Assembly (NCBI RefSeq): GCF_025630775.1 | Contig: NZ_JAOSZE010000053.1 | Span: 1-61,622, forward strand | Source: Actinoplanes sp. KI2 | Lineage (GTDB): Bacteria > Actinomycetota > Actinomycetes > Mycobacteriales > Micromonosporaceae | Direction of reading: 5' to 3' | DNA: 61,622 nucleotides | In this document: positions 8,403 to 15,345 of the stretch, piece after piece | Layout: every line of letters begins with the position of its first letter | Position numbering within the stretch: the first letter of the stretch is position 1 | The notes under the pieces: generated by a model | What the model saw: the letters and a program-made list of their open reading frames with translations, nothing else | Databases searched by the model: none | What the model was told of the DNA's origin: nothing | Program-made: the position numbers and the translations under genes

Positions 8403-8693
8403 ATGCGCGGAAAGCTGATGTTCCTCACCGGCCTTGCGGCGGGCTTCGTCCTGGGCAGCCGTGCCGGCCGGGAGAAGTACGAGGAGATCCGGGACAGCGC
8501 CAAGAAGCTTTGGGAGAGCCCGTCGGTCCAGGAAGCGGCCGGTGTCGCCCAGGCGCAGGCCACCAAGCTCTACTCGGAGGGCAAGGACAAGCTCCAGTCC
8601 TCCAAGCTGGGCGAAAAGCTGCAGGCCGCCACGAACTCCACCCCGGCTGACTCATTGGCCGGCTCGAACAGCAAGTCCTCCGGCACACCCTGA
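8403..8693 (+). CDS. YtxH-like small membrane-associated protein
   Basis: The 96-residue protein begins MRGKLMFLTGLAAGFVLGSRAGREKYEEI. A single short hydrophobic helix runs straight into the basic GSRAGREKY motif that marks YtxH-like proteins, followed by an amphipathic helical tail rich in Ala, Gln and Lys. It has a strong ribosome-binding site (GGAAGGAG) and a strong hairpin terminator right after the stop, so it is probably monocistronic. Such proteins are often general-stress products; no biochemical function can be read from the sequence. Confidence 0.8.
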   Translation: MRGKLMFLTGLAAGFVLGSRAGREKYEEIRDSAKKLWESPSVQEAAGVAQAQATKLYSEGKDKLQSSKLGEKLQAATNSTPADSLAGSNSKSSGTP

Positions 8694-8707
8694 GCCGGCT
8701 TCGACAG

Positions 8708-8734
8708 ACGGCCGCCCCACCACGGGGCGGCCGT
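8708..8734 (+). terminator. Strong hairpin terminator
   Basis: Eleven bases at 8708-8718 (ACGGCCGCCCC) pair perfectly with 8724-8734 across a five-base loop. The hairpin starts 14 bases after the YtxH-like stop codon and separates it from the toxin unit. Confidence 0.8.
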
Positions 8735-8807
8735 TTCGCGCTCAAGACATGGGCCGACGTTGTTAGGCTGCCGAGGCTGTGAGCAATCCTCCCGGCGAGT
8801 GGGCCGG

Positions 8808-9533
8808 ATGACCGGTAGGCCTCGGGCACACGGTGGCGGAGGTGGAGACGACGGAACTCCGCCCGGCCACCGGCACGACGGCGGATCGGGGAGCCCGCAT
8901 CCGGCCCGGAGCGTGGCCCGAGCGCAGGAGGCAGTGGCGGACGTTGCGCGGGCGGGGCGACCCACCGCGAACGGTGGCACCGGCCCCGCCGCGGGCCGAT
9001 CGGCCGCGCCGGCCGCGCATCCCGACGACCCGCAGTTGGCCCAGATCATGCGCCGCCGGGACCTGCTCGGCGATGAGCCGCCGGAATTCAACATCGTGGC
9101 CAACGACGCCGCCTATGGGGCGCACGGCGCACACACGGACGAGCGGCACGGCCCCGGCGTGCCGCTGCCCAGAGATCCCGCCCGGCGGACGATCGAGGGC
9201 CGGATCTACGGCGACGATCCGTGGGGAAACCCCGAGAACTGGTCGTTCCGCTGGACCGATCCGTCGACCATGAACCGGACGGTGAACGACTACGTCCGGA
9301 ACCACTGGACCGAGATTCGTGACGATCTCGCGTTGAACGGTCGCCACGACGCCAGTTTCAACGCCGGACACCGGGTCGGTCAGGGCTACTACAACGACGG
9401 CATGTACGGGGCCGGGCCGCGGAACTCTCACTACGCGGAGACGAGTTTCGTCAAGATCCGGATCCGTCTCCTCGAGGGCTCCGATCCGCCCGAGCCCTTC
9501 ATCCTGACCTCGTTTCCGCTGGGGATAATGTGA
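8808..9533 (+). CDS. RNase A-like toxin-domain protein
   Basis: The protein has 241 residues from the ATG at 8808; GTG at 8799 is an alternative. Residues 1-95 are Gly/Pro/Ala-rich and disordered, with no signal peptide, LXG, WXG or PAAR module. Residues about 105-241 match the bacterial RNase A-like toxin domain: His114 in DERHGPG, then GRIYGDDPWGNPENWSFRWTD, NRTVNDYVRNHW, LNGRHDASFNAG, VGQGYYN and the end block YAETSFVKIRIRL with ILTSFPLG. This domain is known from CdiA C-termini and other polymorphic toxins, where it degrades RNA. Overlap with the next gene (GTGA at 9530) implies tight co-expression with an antidote. Confidence 0.8.
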   Translation: MTGRPRAHGGGGGDDGTPPGHRHDGGSGSPHPARSVARAQEAVADVARAGRPTANGGTGPAAGRSAAPAAHPDDPQLAQIMRRRDLLGDEPPEFNIVANDAAYGAHGAHTDERHGPGVPLPRDPARRTIEGRIYGDDPWGNPENWSFRWTDPSTMNRTVNDYVRNHWTEIRDDLALNGRHDASFNAGHRVGQGYYNDGMYGAGPRNSHYAETSFVKIRIRLLEGSDPPEPFILTSFPLGIM

Positions 9534-9538
9534 GGCGT

Positions 9539-9892
9539 ATGGACATGTCCCGGCTCCCGGAGTCGATGCGGGCGCGGGTCGAGGCGCGCAACGCGTTGCC
9601 CCCGCTGGACCGGGTCCGCGAGTTTCTCGGCAGCTACGTCCTGGACGCCGACAACCTCGACGAGATCCGGGCGGATCTGCGGCGGACGGCGAGCTTCAAC
9701 ACCATGCAGCACCACGGCGACCTGGCCGCCCTCGAAGCCGTCGTGGCCGAGGAGCATCCGCCGGGCACGCTGGCCCGCCTGGTCGGCTGGGAGGCGAACT
9801 GGGTGCTCGACGACCCGTCGGATGAGGGTGCGGCGCGGTTTCTCGGTGAGCTCGCCCAGATGGTTCGCGATGTGATCGACGAGGTGGAGTAG
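9539..9892 (+). CDS. Probable immunity protein for the RNase A-like toxin
   Basis: The protein has about 117 residues. Possible starts are GTG 9530 (overlapping the toxin stop), ATG 9539 and ATG 9545; GAGG at 9532-9535 favours one of the ATGs. It is acidic and almost wholly helical (PPLDRVREFLGSYVLDADNLDEI, DLAALEAVVAE, FLGELAQMVRDVIDEVE), as expected of an antidote to a basic RNase. It has no signal peptide or catalytic motif. Position directly behind an RNase A-like toxin gene is the main argument; related proteins follow CDI-type toxins. Binding is inferred. Confidence 0.65.
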   Translation: MDMSRLPESMRARVEARNALPPLDRVREFLGSYVLDADNLDEIRADLRRTASFNTMQHHGDLAALEAVVAEEHPPGTLARLVGWEANWVLDDPSDEGAARFLGELAQMVRDVIDEVE

Positions 9893-9894
9893 GC

Positions 9895-10494
9895 GTGGCC
9901 GAGGAGAATCTTTGGCGGCGGATGGTGGCCGAGAACCCGGAGCACTCGCGGCGGTACATTCAGCGCTTTCGGGATCTGGCGGCCGGGGGCATGGACCTCG
10001 GCGGCGAGGCTCGGATGATCGACGCCATGGTGGGGCGCGGGTCGCGGATCCTCGACGCCGGGTGCGGCACGGGGCGGGTGGGTGGCTTCCTCGTCGATGC
10101 CGGGCATGACGTGGTCGGGGTCGATCTCGATCCGGAGCTGATCGCGGTCGCCCGCGAGGAGCACCCGAAGGGCGAGTGGATCGTCGGCGACCTGGCCGAC
10201 CTCGACGTGCCGGGCAAGTTCGACGCGATGGTCAGCGCGGGCAACGTGATGACCTTCGTGGCGCCCGGCACGCGGGTGGAGATCCTCCGCCGGCTGGGTG
10301 CCCACCTGCGCCCGGGCGGGCGGCTCGCGGTCGGCTTCGGTGCCGATCGTGGGTACGACTTCGACGCCTTCCTCGCCGACGCCGCGGCCGCCGGCCTGCG
10401 CCCCGACCTGCTGCTGAGCACCTGGGATCTCCGCCCGTTCACCCCCGAGTCGGACTTCCTCGTGGCGCTGCTGACCCCTACGTCGTCGACGTAG
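9895..10494 (+). CDS. Class I SAM-dependent methyltransferase
   Basis: The 199-residue protein starts at a GTG two bases after the preceding stop codon, so it sits in the same transcript as the toxin and immunity genes. Motif I is ILDAGCGTGRVGGF (residues 52-65), the acidic post-I residue is in VVGVDLDPELIAVAR, and motif II/III follows in GKFDAMVSAGNVM. A motif (EILRRLGAHLRPGGRLAVGF) typical of small-molecule methyltransferases follows. The substrate is unknown. Its 3' end overlaps the convergent 10478 gene by 17 bases. Confidence 0.85.
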   Translation: MAEENLWRRMVAENPEHSRRYIQRFRDLAAGGMDLGGEARMIDAMVGRGSRILDAGCGTGRVGGFLVDAGHDVVGVDLDPELIAVAREEHPKGEWIVGDLADLDVPGKFDAMVSAGNVMTFVAPGTRVEILRRLGAHLRPGGRLAVGFGADRGYDFDAFLADAAAAGLRPDLLLSTWDLRPFTPESDFLVALLTPTSST

Positions 10495-10915
10495 CGCCGT
10501 TCTGCACGGCGCCCTGCTGCGTCGTGCCGCCCTGCTGGGTGGTGCCGTTGCCGTTCTGCTGGTTGCCGACACCGCCGGGGCCGCCGCCGGGGAACTGGCC
10601 GTTGCCTCCACCGGGGAACTGGCCGTTGCCCGGGCCGCCCTGCTGGGTCGTGCTGCTCCCGCTCTGCACCGCCAACCCGATGCCGAACCCGGCCCCGCCG
10701 GCCAGCGCCGCGGTCAGCGCCACCGCCGCGATCACCTTCTTCCCGGTCCAGGTTCCCGAGGCGATGGTGGGAGCACCGGCCCAGCCCTCGGCCGGCGGCG
10801 GAGCGCCAACGGCCGGCGGGGCCCACTCGCCGTCGATCGTGGCCGTGACCGGCTCCGGCAACGACGAGTGCTGCCCATAGGGGGACTGCTGGGGTGCGAC
10901 CTGATCGGTGCTCAT
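10478..10915 (-). CDS. Single-pass membrane protein with Gly/Gln-rich repeat tail
   Basis: The 145-residue protein has a Pro-rich N-terminal 50 residues, probably cytoplasmic. One transmembrane helix follows (KVIAAVALTAALAGGAGFGIGLAV), and then a low-complexity exterior tail built from GNGQFPGGG (twice), GGVGNQQNGNG and TTQQGG units. There is no enzyme motif. Similar low-complexity anchored proteins in actinomycetes are of unknown function and may be surface-exposed. It is convergent with the methyltransferase and divergent from the mannanase. Confidence 0.75.
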   Translation of the reverse strand: MSTDQVAPQQSPYGQHSSLPEPVTATIDGEWAPPAVGAPPPAEGWAGAPTIASGTWTGKKVIAAVALTAALAGGAGFGIGLAVQSGSSTTQQGGPGNGQFPGGGNGQFPGGGPGGVGNQQNGNGTTQQGGTTQQGAVQNGATSTT

Positions 10916-11043
10916 CGCGCTTCCTCTCCGAGATGCATGTGCTTCTCAAAAAGGGTGCGGGAGTCACCTGTCGGCAACCTATGTCCGGCCCGTCCGCCGA
11001 CTGAGACTTACCCGGCCCGGACGTCCAGGCCGGTCCGCGGTTG

Positions 11044-11091
11044 TCAATGGGAGCGCTCCCGATTGACGCCGGACGATGCGATCGGTAGGTT
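11044..11091 (+). promoter_or_regulatory. Mannanase promoter with CebR/LacI-type operator
   Basis: The palindrome TGGGAGCGCTCCCG (11048-11061) differs by one base from TGGGAGCGCTCCCA, the CebR operator known from Streptomyces cellulose/cello-oligosaccharide regulons. The symmetry extends outward as TCAAT/ATTGA to 11044-11066. A promoter overlaps its right edge: TTGACG at 11063-11068, 17 bases, TAGGTT at 11086-11091. A repressor bound there would block the -35 box, giving sugar-inducible expression. Confidence 0.8.
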
Positions 11092-11179
11092 TTCGCATGT
11101 CGAGAGACATCCCGAGGGCGAGCGCGTTGCCGGCAGGCGGCGGGCTGGGGTGACGTTTCCCCCTTCCCCGAGGCAGGTC

Positions 11180-12553
11180 ATGAAAAGACAGCTCACCCTG
11201 ATCGGCACCGTCGTCGTCGCGCTCGTCGCGTCGGTGCTCACCTTCACCGGCCCGGCCTACGCGGCCACCGGTCTGCACATCAGCGGCACCACCATCGTCG
11301 AGTCCAACGGCTCGACCTTCATCATGCGCGGCATCAACCACGAGCACACCTGGTTCACGAACCAGACCAGCTCGTTCGCCAACATCAAGGCGACCGGCGC
11401 CAACACCGTCCGGGTCGTGCTCAGCGGCGGCCGGTGGACCGCCAACAGCGCCGCCGACGTGGCCAACGTGATCGCGCTCTGCAAGCAGAACAAGCTGATC
11501 TGCGTGCTCGAGGACCACGACACCACCGGGTACGGCGAGGACAGCGCGGCGTACACCCTGGACCAGGCGGTCAACTACTGGATCGGTCTGAAGAGCGTGC
11601 TGGTCGGCCAGGAGGACTACATCGTCATCAACATCGGCAACGAGCCGATCGGCAACACCAACCCGAGCCAATGGACGGCGGCGACCGTGGCCGCCGTACA
11701 GAAGATGCGCAGCAATGGTTTCCAGCACCTGCTGATGGTCGACGCGCCGAACTGGGGCCAGGACTGGCAGTACACGATGCGGGACAACGCGCAGACCGTG
11801 CTCGACGCCGACACCCAGCACAACACGGTGCTGTCCATCCACATGTACGCGGTGTTCAACACCGCCTCGTCGATCACCTCGTACCTGGACACCTTCAAGT
11901 CGAAGGGCTGGCCGCTGGTCATCGGCGAGTTCGGCTGGCAGTACGACTCCAGCCAGGTGGACGACCAGACCCTGATGTCCGAGGCGGTCAAGCGCGGCCT
12001 CGGCTACATCGGCTGGTCCTGGGCCGGCAACAACGACCCGATCCTGGACATGACGAACAACTTCGACCCCAACTCGCTCACCACCTGGGGCCAGCGGATC
12101 GTCAACGGCACCAACGGGATCAAGGCCACCTCGAAGCAGGCCACCATCTACGGCACGTCGACGACCACCCCGCCGACCACCACCCCGACGACGCCGCCCA
12201 CCACCACCCCGACCACACCGCCGACCACGAGCCCGACGACGACCCCGCCGAGCGGCGGCTGCACGGCGGCGTACTCGATCGTCGGCAGCTGGCCGGGCGG
12301 CTTCCAGGCCGAGGTCAAGGTGACCGCCGGCGGCACGGCGATCAACGGCTGGACGGTGACCTGGACGTACGCCAACGGCCAGACCGTCACCCAGGCCTGG
12401 AACGCCACGGTGACCAGCAGCGGCTCGGCCGTGACCGCCAAGAACGTCAGCTACAACGGCAAGCTGGCGGCCGCCGGCACCACGAGCTTCGGCTTCCTCG
12501 GCTCGTGGAACGGCACCAACTCCGTCCCCACGCCGTCCTGCGCCGCGAGCTGA
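11180..12553 (+). CDS. Secreted endo-beta-1,4-mannanase (GH5) with CBM2
   Basis: The protein has 457 residues. A 28-residue signal peptide ends AYA. Residues about 29-325 are a GH5 domain very like the Streptomyces mannanases (GLHISGTTIVESNGSTFIMRG onward), with acid/base Glu155 in NIGNEP and nucleophile Glu250 in LVIGEFGW. A Pro-Thr linker of TTTPTTPP units (about 328-355) leads to a carbohydrate-binding module of family 2 (Cys, WPGGFQAEV, GWTVTW, W, final Cys). It cleaves mannan or glucomannan outside the cell. The ATG at 11180 has GAGGCAGG upstream. The operator at 11044 predicts control by a CebR-like repressor. Cellulase activity is the main alternative. Confidence 0.9.
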   Translation: MKRQLTLIGTVVVALVASVLTFTGPAYAATGLHISGTTIVESNGSTFIMRGINHEHTWFTNQTSSFANIKATGANTVRVVLSGGRWTANSAADVANVIALCKQNKLICVLEDHDTTGYGEDSAAYTLDQAVNYWIGLKSVLVGQEDYIVINIGNEPIGNTNPSQWTAATVAAVQKMRSNGFQHLLMVDAPNWGQDWQYTMRDNAQTVLDADTQHNTVLSIHMYAVFNTASSITSYLDTFKSKGWPLVIGEFGWQYDSSQVDDQTLMSEAVKRGLGYIGWSWAGNNDPILDMTNNFDPNSLTTWGQRIVNGTNGIKATSKQATIYGTSTTTPPTTTPTTPPTTTPTTPPTTSPTTTPPSGGCTAAYSIVGSWPGGFQAEVKVTAGGTAINGWTVTWTYANGQTVTQAWNATVTSSGSAVTAKNVSYNGKLAAAGTTSFGFLGSWNGTNSVPTPSCAAS

Positions 12554-12567
12554 ACCAGCGCGACGCC

Positions 12568-12599
12568 GCCGCGCCCCCGAGCCAGATCGGGGGCGCGGC
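12568..12599 (+). terminator. Mannanase terminator
   Basis: A perfect 13-bp GC-rich stem (12568-12580 with 12587-12599, six-base loop) is followed by TTTGCTGTT, 14 bases after the mannanase stop codon. Confidence 0.85.
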
Positions 12600-12691
12600 T
12601 TTGCTGTTATCGGGTTGTTACCGTCAGCATCCGAACCACCTCGGCGGCGACCGCATCGCACCGAAGGACAACGCGAGAGAAAGGTCCATCC

Positions 12692-13339
12692 ATGCGTCCC
12701 GCCCTTCTGATCGGTGCCGCCCTGCTGCTGCTGACCGCCGGCTGCTCCGGCAAGGTTCAGCACGTCGACGGCCCCGCCGCGCCGGTCACCGCGAGCCCGG
12801 CCCCATCCGTCACCGCCACCTCCGCCGCGCCGGCCACCGAGCCGACCCGCACCCCGCCGACCAGCGCGGTGCCGATCCGAAGCTCGAGCCGGGCCGCCGT
12901 GCTCGTGCTCGGGCCGAACGGATACGGCGCGCTCAAGCTCGGCATGTCCTACCGGGACGCCTCCGCGACCGGCCTGATCGACCCGTGGCAGGTTTTCGGC
13001 AACGGCAGCGGTCCGGGCTGTGTCCGCAAGACCCACCTCAAGGCGTCGAAAGACGACCGCGGCTTCGTGTACTTCTCCAACAACCTCGGGGTCGAGATCA
13101 TCGACGCGTACGGTCCGAGCGTGCGCACCCCCGAGGGGGTGCACGTGGGCAGCACCACCGCGGCGATGCTCCGGGTCTACCCGAAATGGACCAACGTCGA
13201 GCTGCCGGACCCGCACGCGGAGGGCCGCGGTTACGTCACGGTGCCCGGCAACAGCAAGGCCGACTACCGGATCGTGACCCGGGACGGGAAGGTCACCGAG
13301 CTGACCCTGCAGTACCAGAAGCAGGACTGCTACGAGTGA
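12692..13339 (+). CDS. Lipoprotein of unknown function
   Basis: The 215-residue protein begins with a lipoprotein signal ending LLTAGC (lipid-modified Cys18). A Pro/Thr/Ala-rich spacer follows to about residue 65, then a globular domain of about 145 residues (GYGALKLGMSYRDASATG, CVRKTHLKASKDDRGFVYFSNNLGVEII, GYVTVPGNSKADYRI, EKDC-type end with a final Cys). The phrase ALKLGMSYRDA resembles extracellular small-domain proteins whose function is unknown. Its last ten bases overlap the kinase gene tail-to-tail, so it may report to or cooperate with that signalling pair; this is inference. Confidence 0.75.
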   Translation: MRPALLIGAALLLLTAGCSGKVQHVDGPAAPVTASPAPSVTATSAAPATEPTRTPPTSAVPIRSSSRAAVLVLGPNGYGALKLGMSYRDASATGLIDPWQVFGNGSGPGCVRKTHLKASKDDRGFVYFSNNLGVEIIDAYGPSVRTPEGVHVGSTTAAMLRVYPKWTNVELPDPHAEGRGYVTVPGNSKADYRIVTRDGKVTELTLQYQKQDCYE

Positions 13340-14634
13340 ACGGCGCGCACGATCTCGTCGGTGAGGTCGGCGTCGTCCACCTGCTTGATCTGCAGGTAGA
13401 CGTCGCCGGCCAGCGCCTCGCTGTACGAGATCGCGGTACCCGCGCACCGTGTCCAGCGCACCACCCGGCCGCCCGGTATCGCGCGCTCGGACCGGTCGCA
13501 CCGTTCATGCACCGGCAAGGTGGCCCGATCGAGTCCGTCCGCCGTGCCCGCGAAGACGCCCGGCCCGCCCGCGTACTCCTGGCTCCAGGAGCCCAGGTCG
13601 GCAGCGACCGCGACGCCGGGTCGATCGGCGGCCGGCAGGCCGACCGCGGCCGGGTTCCAGCCGGACTCGCGCGCCTGCCGGGCCCAGCCCGACGGCACCG
13701 CCACCGAAATCTTCCCGGACTCGTCGGCCACCCGCACCCAGCCCGCCGGGGTGCCCGCCGCCGGCAACGCGCCGCCGAGCAGCACCAGCCCGGCCACTGC
13801 CACCAGCGACCCGGTCGTCCGGCCGAGCAGATGCAGGACCCGATTGCGGGTACGCCGGGGCGCGGCCGCCGCGGCGTCCAGCGCGTCCGCCAGCGCCGCG
13901 GCCGACGGCCAGCGCCGATCCCGGTCGGTGGCCACCGCACGCAGCACGATCCGGTCGACCGTGGGCGAGATGCCGGGGCGCACCTTGGACGGCGCGAGCG
14001 CGGCGCCGTTCGGGGTGGTGGCGGTGAGCATCTGGTACGCCATGGCGCCGATCGCGTGCACGTCGGCCCGCACGTCCAGCCCGTCACCGGGCCGGGTCTG
14101 CTCGGGGGCCATGTAGCCGGGCGTCCCGGCGACGACGGTGAAGCCCGAGGCGTACGCGATCGCCTTGGCCAGCCCGAGGTCGGCGACCAGCACCCGCTCG
14201 ACGCCGCGCACGGTGCCGAACAGCACATTGGACGGTTTGAGGTCGCGGTGCAGCACCCCGGACGCGTGCAGGTCGGCGGTGGCCCGGGCGACGTCGGCGG
14301 CGATCCGCAGCGCCGGCCGCACCGGAAGCGGGCCGCCGGCCATCCGCTCGGCCAGGGTGCCGCCGTCGGCGTACGTCATCACCTGGTAGGGACGCCCGTC
14401 CGGGAGCTCGCCGTAGTCGTGGATGCGGACCAGCCGCTCGGAGTCGGCCCGCCGCAGGACCTGCGCCTCCTGCTCGAAGCGGGCGCGCACGTCGGCCTGG
14501 TGCGCCCAGTTGTCGGCGAGCACCTTGATTGCCACCCAGGACTCGAGCGTCTCGTCCTCGGCGAGCCACACGGTGGCGAACGCGCCCGCGCCGAGGCGGC
14601 GCTCGACGCGGTAACGCCCGATCCGGTCCGGCAT
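13330..14634 (-). CDS. Transmembrane Ser/Thr protein kinase
   Basis: The protein has 434 residues from the ATG at 14634; GTG at 14640 is possible. The kinase domain (about 1-260) has a Gly-rich loop LGAGAFATV, Lys37, the catalytic loop HRDLKPSN (Asp131, Lys133) and an activation segment starting DLG (152-154) instead of DFG, ending GTPGYMAPE. One transmembrane helix (about 275-295) precedes an outer domain of about 140 residues with two Cys. It is divergent, 48 bp apart, from an ECF sigma gene, and no anti-sigma gene is present. Kinase control of the sigma factor is therefore likely, as known for other ECF-kinase pairs. The ligand is unknown. Confidence 0.9.
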   Translation of the reverse strand: MPDRIGRYRVERRLGAGAFATVWLAEDETLESWVAIKVLADNWAHQADVRARFEQEAQVLRRADSERLVRIHDYGELPDGRPYQVMTYADGGTLAERMAGGPLPVRPALRIAADVARATADLHASGVLHRDLKPSNVLFGTVRGVERVLVADLGLAKAIAYASGFTVVAGTPGYMAPEQTRPGDGLDVRADVHAIGAMAYQMLTATTPNGAALAPSKVRPGISPTVDRIVLRAVATDRDRRWPSAAALADALDAAAAAPRRTRNRVLHLLGRTTGSLVAVAGLVLLGGALPAAGTPAGWVRVADESGKISVAVPSGWARQARESGWNPAAVGLPAADRPGVAVAADLGSWSQEYAGGPGVFAGTADGLDRATLPVHERCDRSERAIPGGRVVRWTRCAGTAISYSEALAGDVYLQIKQVDDADLTDEIVRAVHS

Positions 14635-14688
14635 CAACACACTGACATTCTTGCTGTGCAAGGCGAGCCATCGATACGGGGGACGACC

Positions 14689-15237
14689 ATGGGGGACGAC
14701 CGTCAGGAGCTGTTGGCCCGGCGGGCGGCGGCGGGCGACGCCGCCGCGCTGAACGAGTTGCTGACCGCGATCCGCCCGGCGGTGCTGCGCCGCTGCGCCC
14801 GCTTCCTGCCGTGCTTCCAGGACGCCGAGGAGGCCTGCCAGGACGCGCTGCTGCAGGTGGCCCGCACGATCGGCCGGTTCGAGGGCCGGTCGCTCTTCTC
14901 CACCTGGCTGTACGTGGTCGTGGCGAACAGCGCGCGGCAGACGTACCGCTCGCTGCGGCGCCGCGCGGCCGAACAGGCGCACGGCGAGCCGCCGATCGAC
15001 CGGCCCGACCCGCGTACGACCAGCGTCATCGCCGGCTCCCGGCTGGACCTGCTGGACGCGCTGGAACGGCTCGAGGCGCGCCGGCCCGACCTGGTGGCGC
15101 CGATCGTGCTGCGCGACGTCTGTCAGCTCGACTACGCCGAGATCGCCACGCACCTCGGCGTCCCGGTCGGCACGGTCAAGTCGCGTATCCATCAGGCCCG
15201 GGCCGACCTGCGTGCGTATCTGCTGGCGCCGATGTGA
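14689..15237 (+). CDS. ECF-type RNA polymerase sigma factor
   Basis: The 182-residue protein has GGGGGA ahead of the ATG at 14689. Region 2 lies at about residues 37-92, with QDAEEACQDALLQVARTIGRFEGRSLFSTWLYVVVANSARQTYR, and region 4 at about 120-178 with DVCQLDYAEIATHLGVPVGTVKSRIHQAR. It directs polymerase to a regulon that cannot be read here. No anti-sigma factor lies next to it; the divergent membrane kinase is the obvious partner, probably acting through a Ser/Thr near region 2. The final residues (LRAYLLAPM) end without an added domain. Confidence 0.9.
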   Translation: MGDDRQELLARRAAAGDAAALNELLTAIRPAVLRRCARFLPCFQDAEEACQDALLQVARTIGRFEGRSLFSTWLYVVVANSARQTYRSLRRRAAEQAHGEPPIDRPDPRTTSVIAGSRLDLLDALERLEARRPDLVAPIVLRDVCQLDYAEIATHLGVPVGTVKSRIHQARADLRAYLLAPM

Positions 15238-15345
15238 GCCGGGCTTGTCCGGACCCGCACGTTTACCTCCTGCCCGCGCACGGTGCCGCCGGCCGGTCTG
15301 GGCACCGATCGGGCCGCTCGGCATCCTGGGGGCGGAGGCGATGAC

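Noticed and set aside
11434..14688. Long plus-strand open frame upstream of the ECF sigma start
   Set aside because: It covers the mannanase, the lipoprotein and the kinase in wrong frames, and protein-like sequence begins only at 14689.
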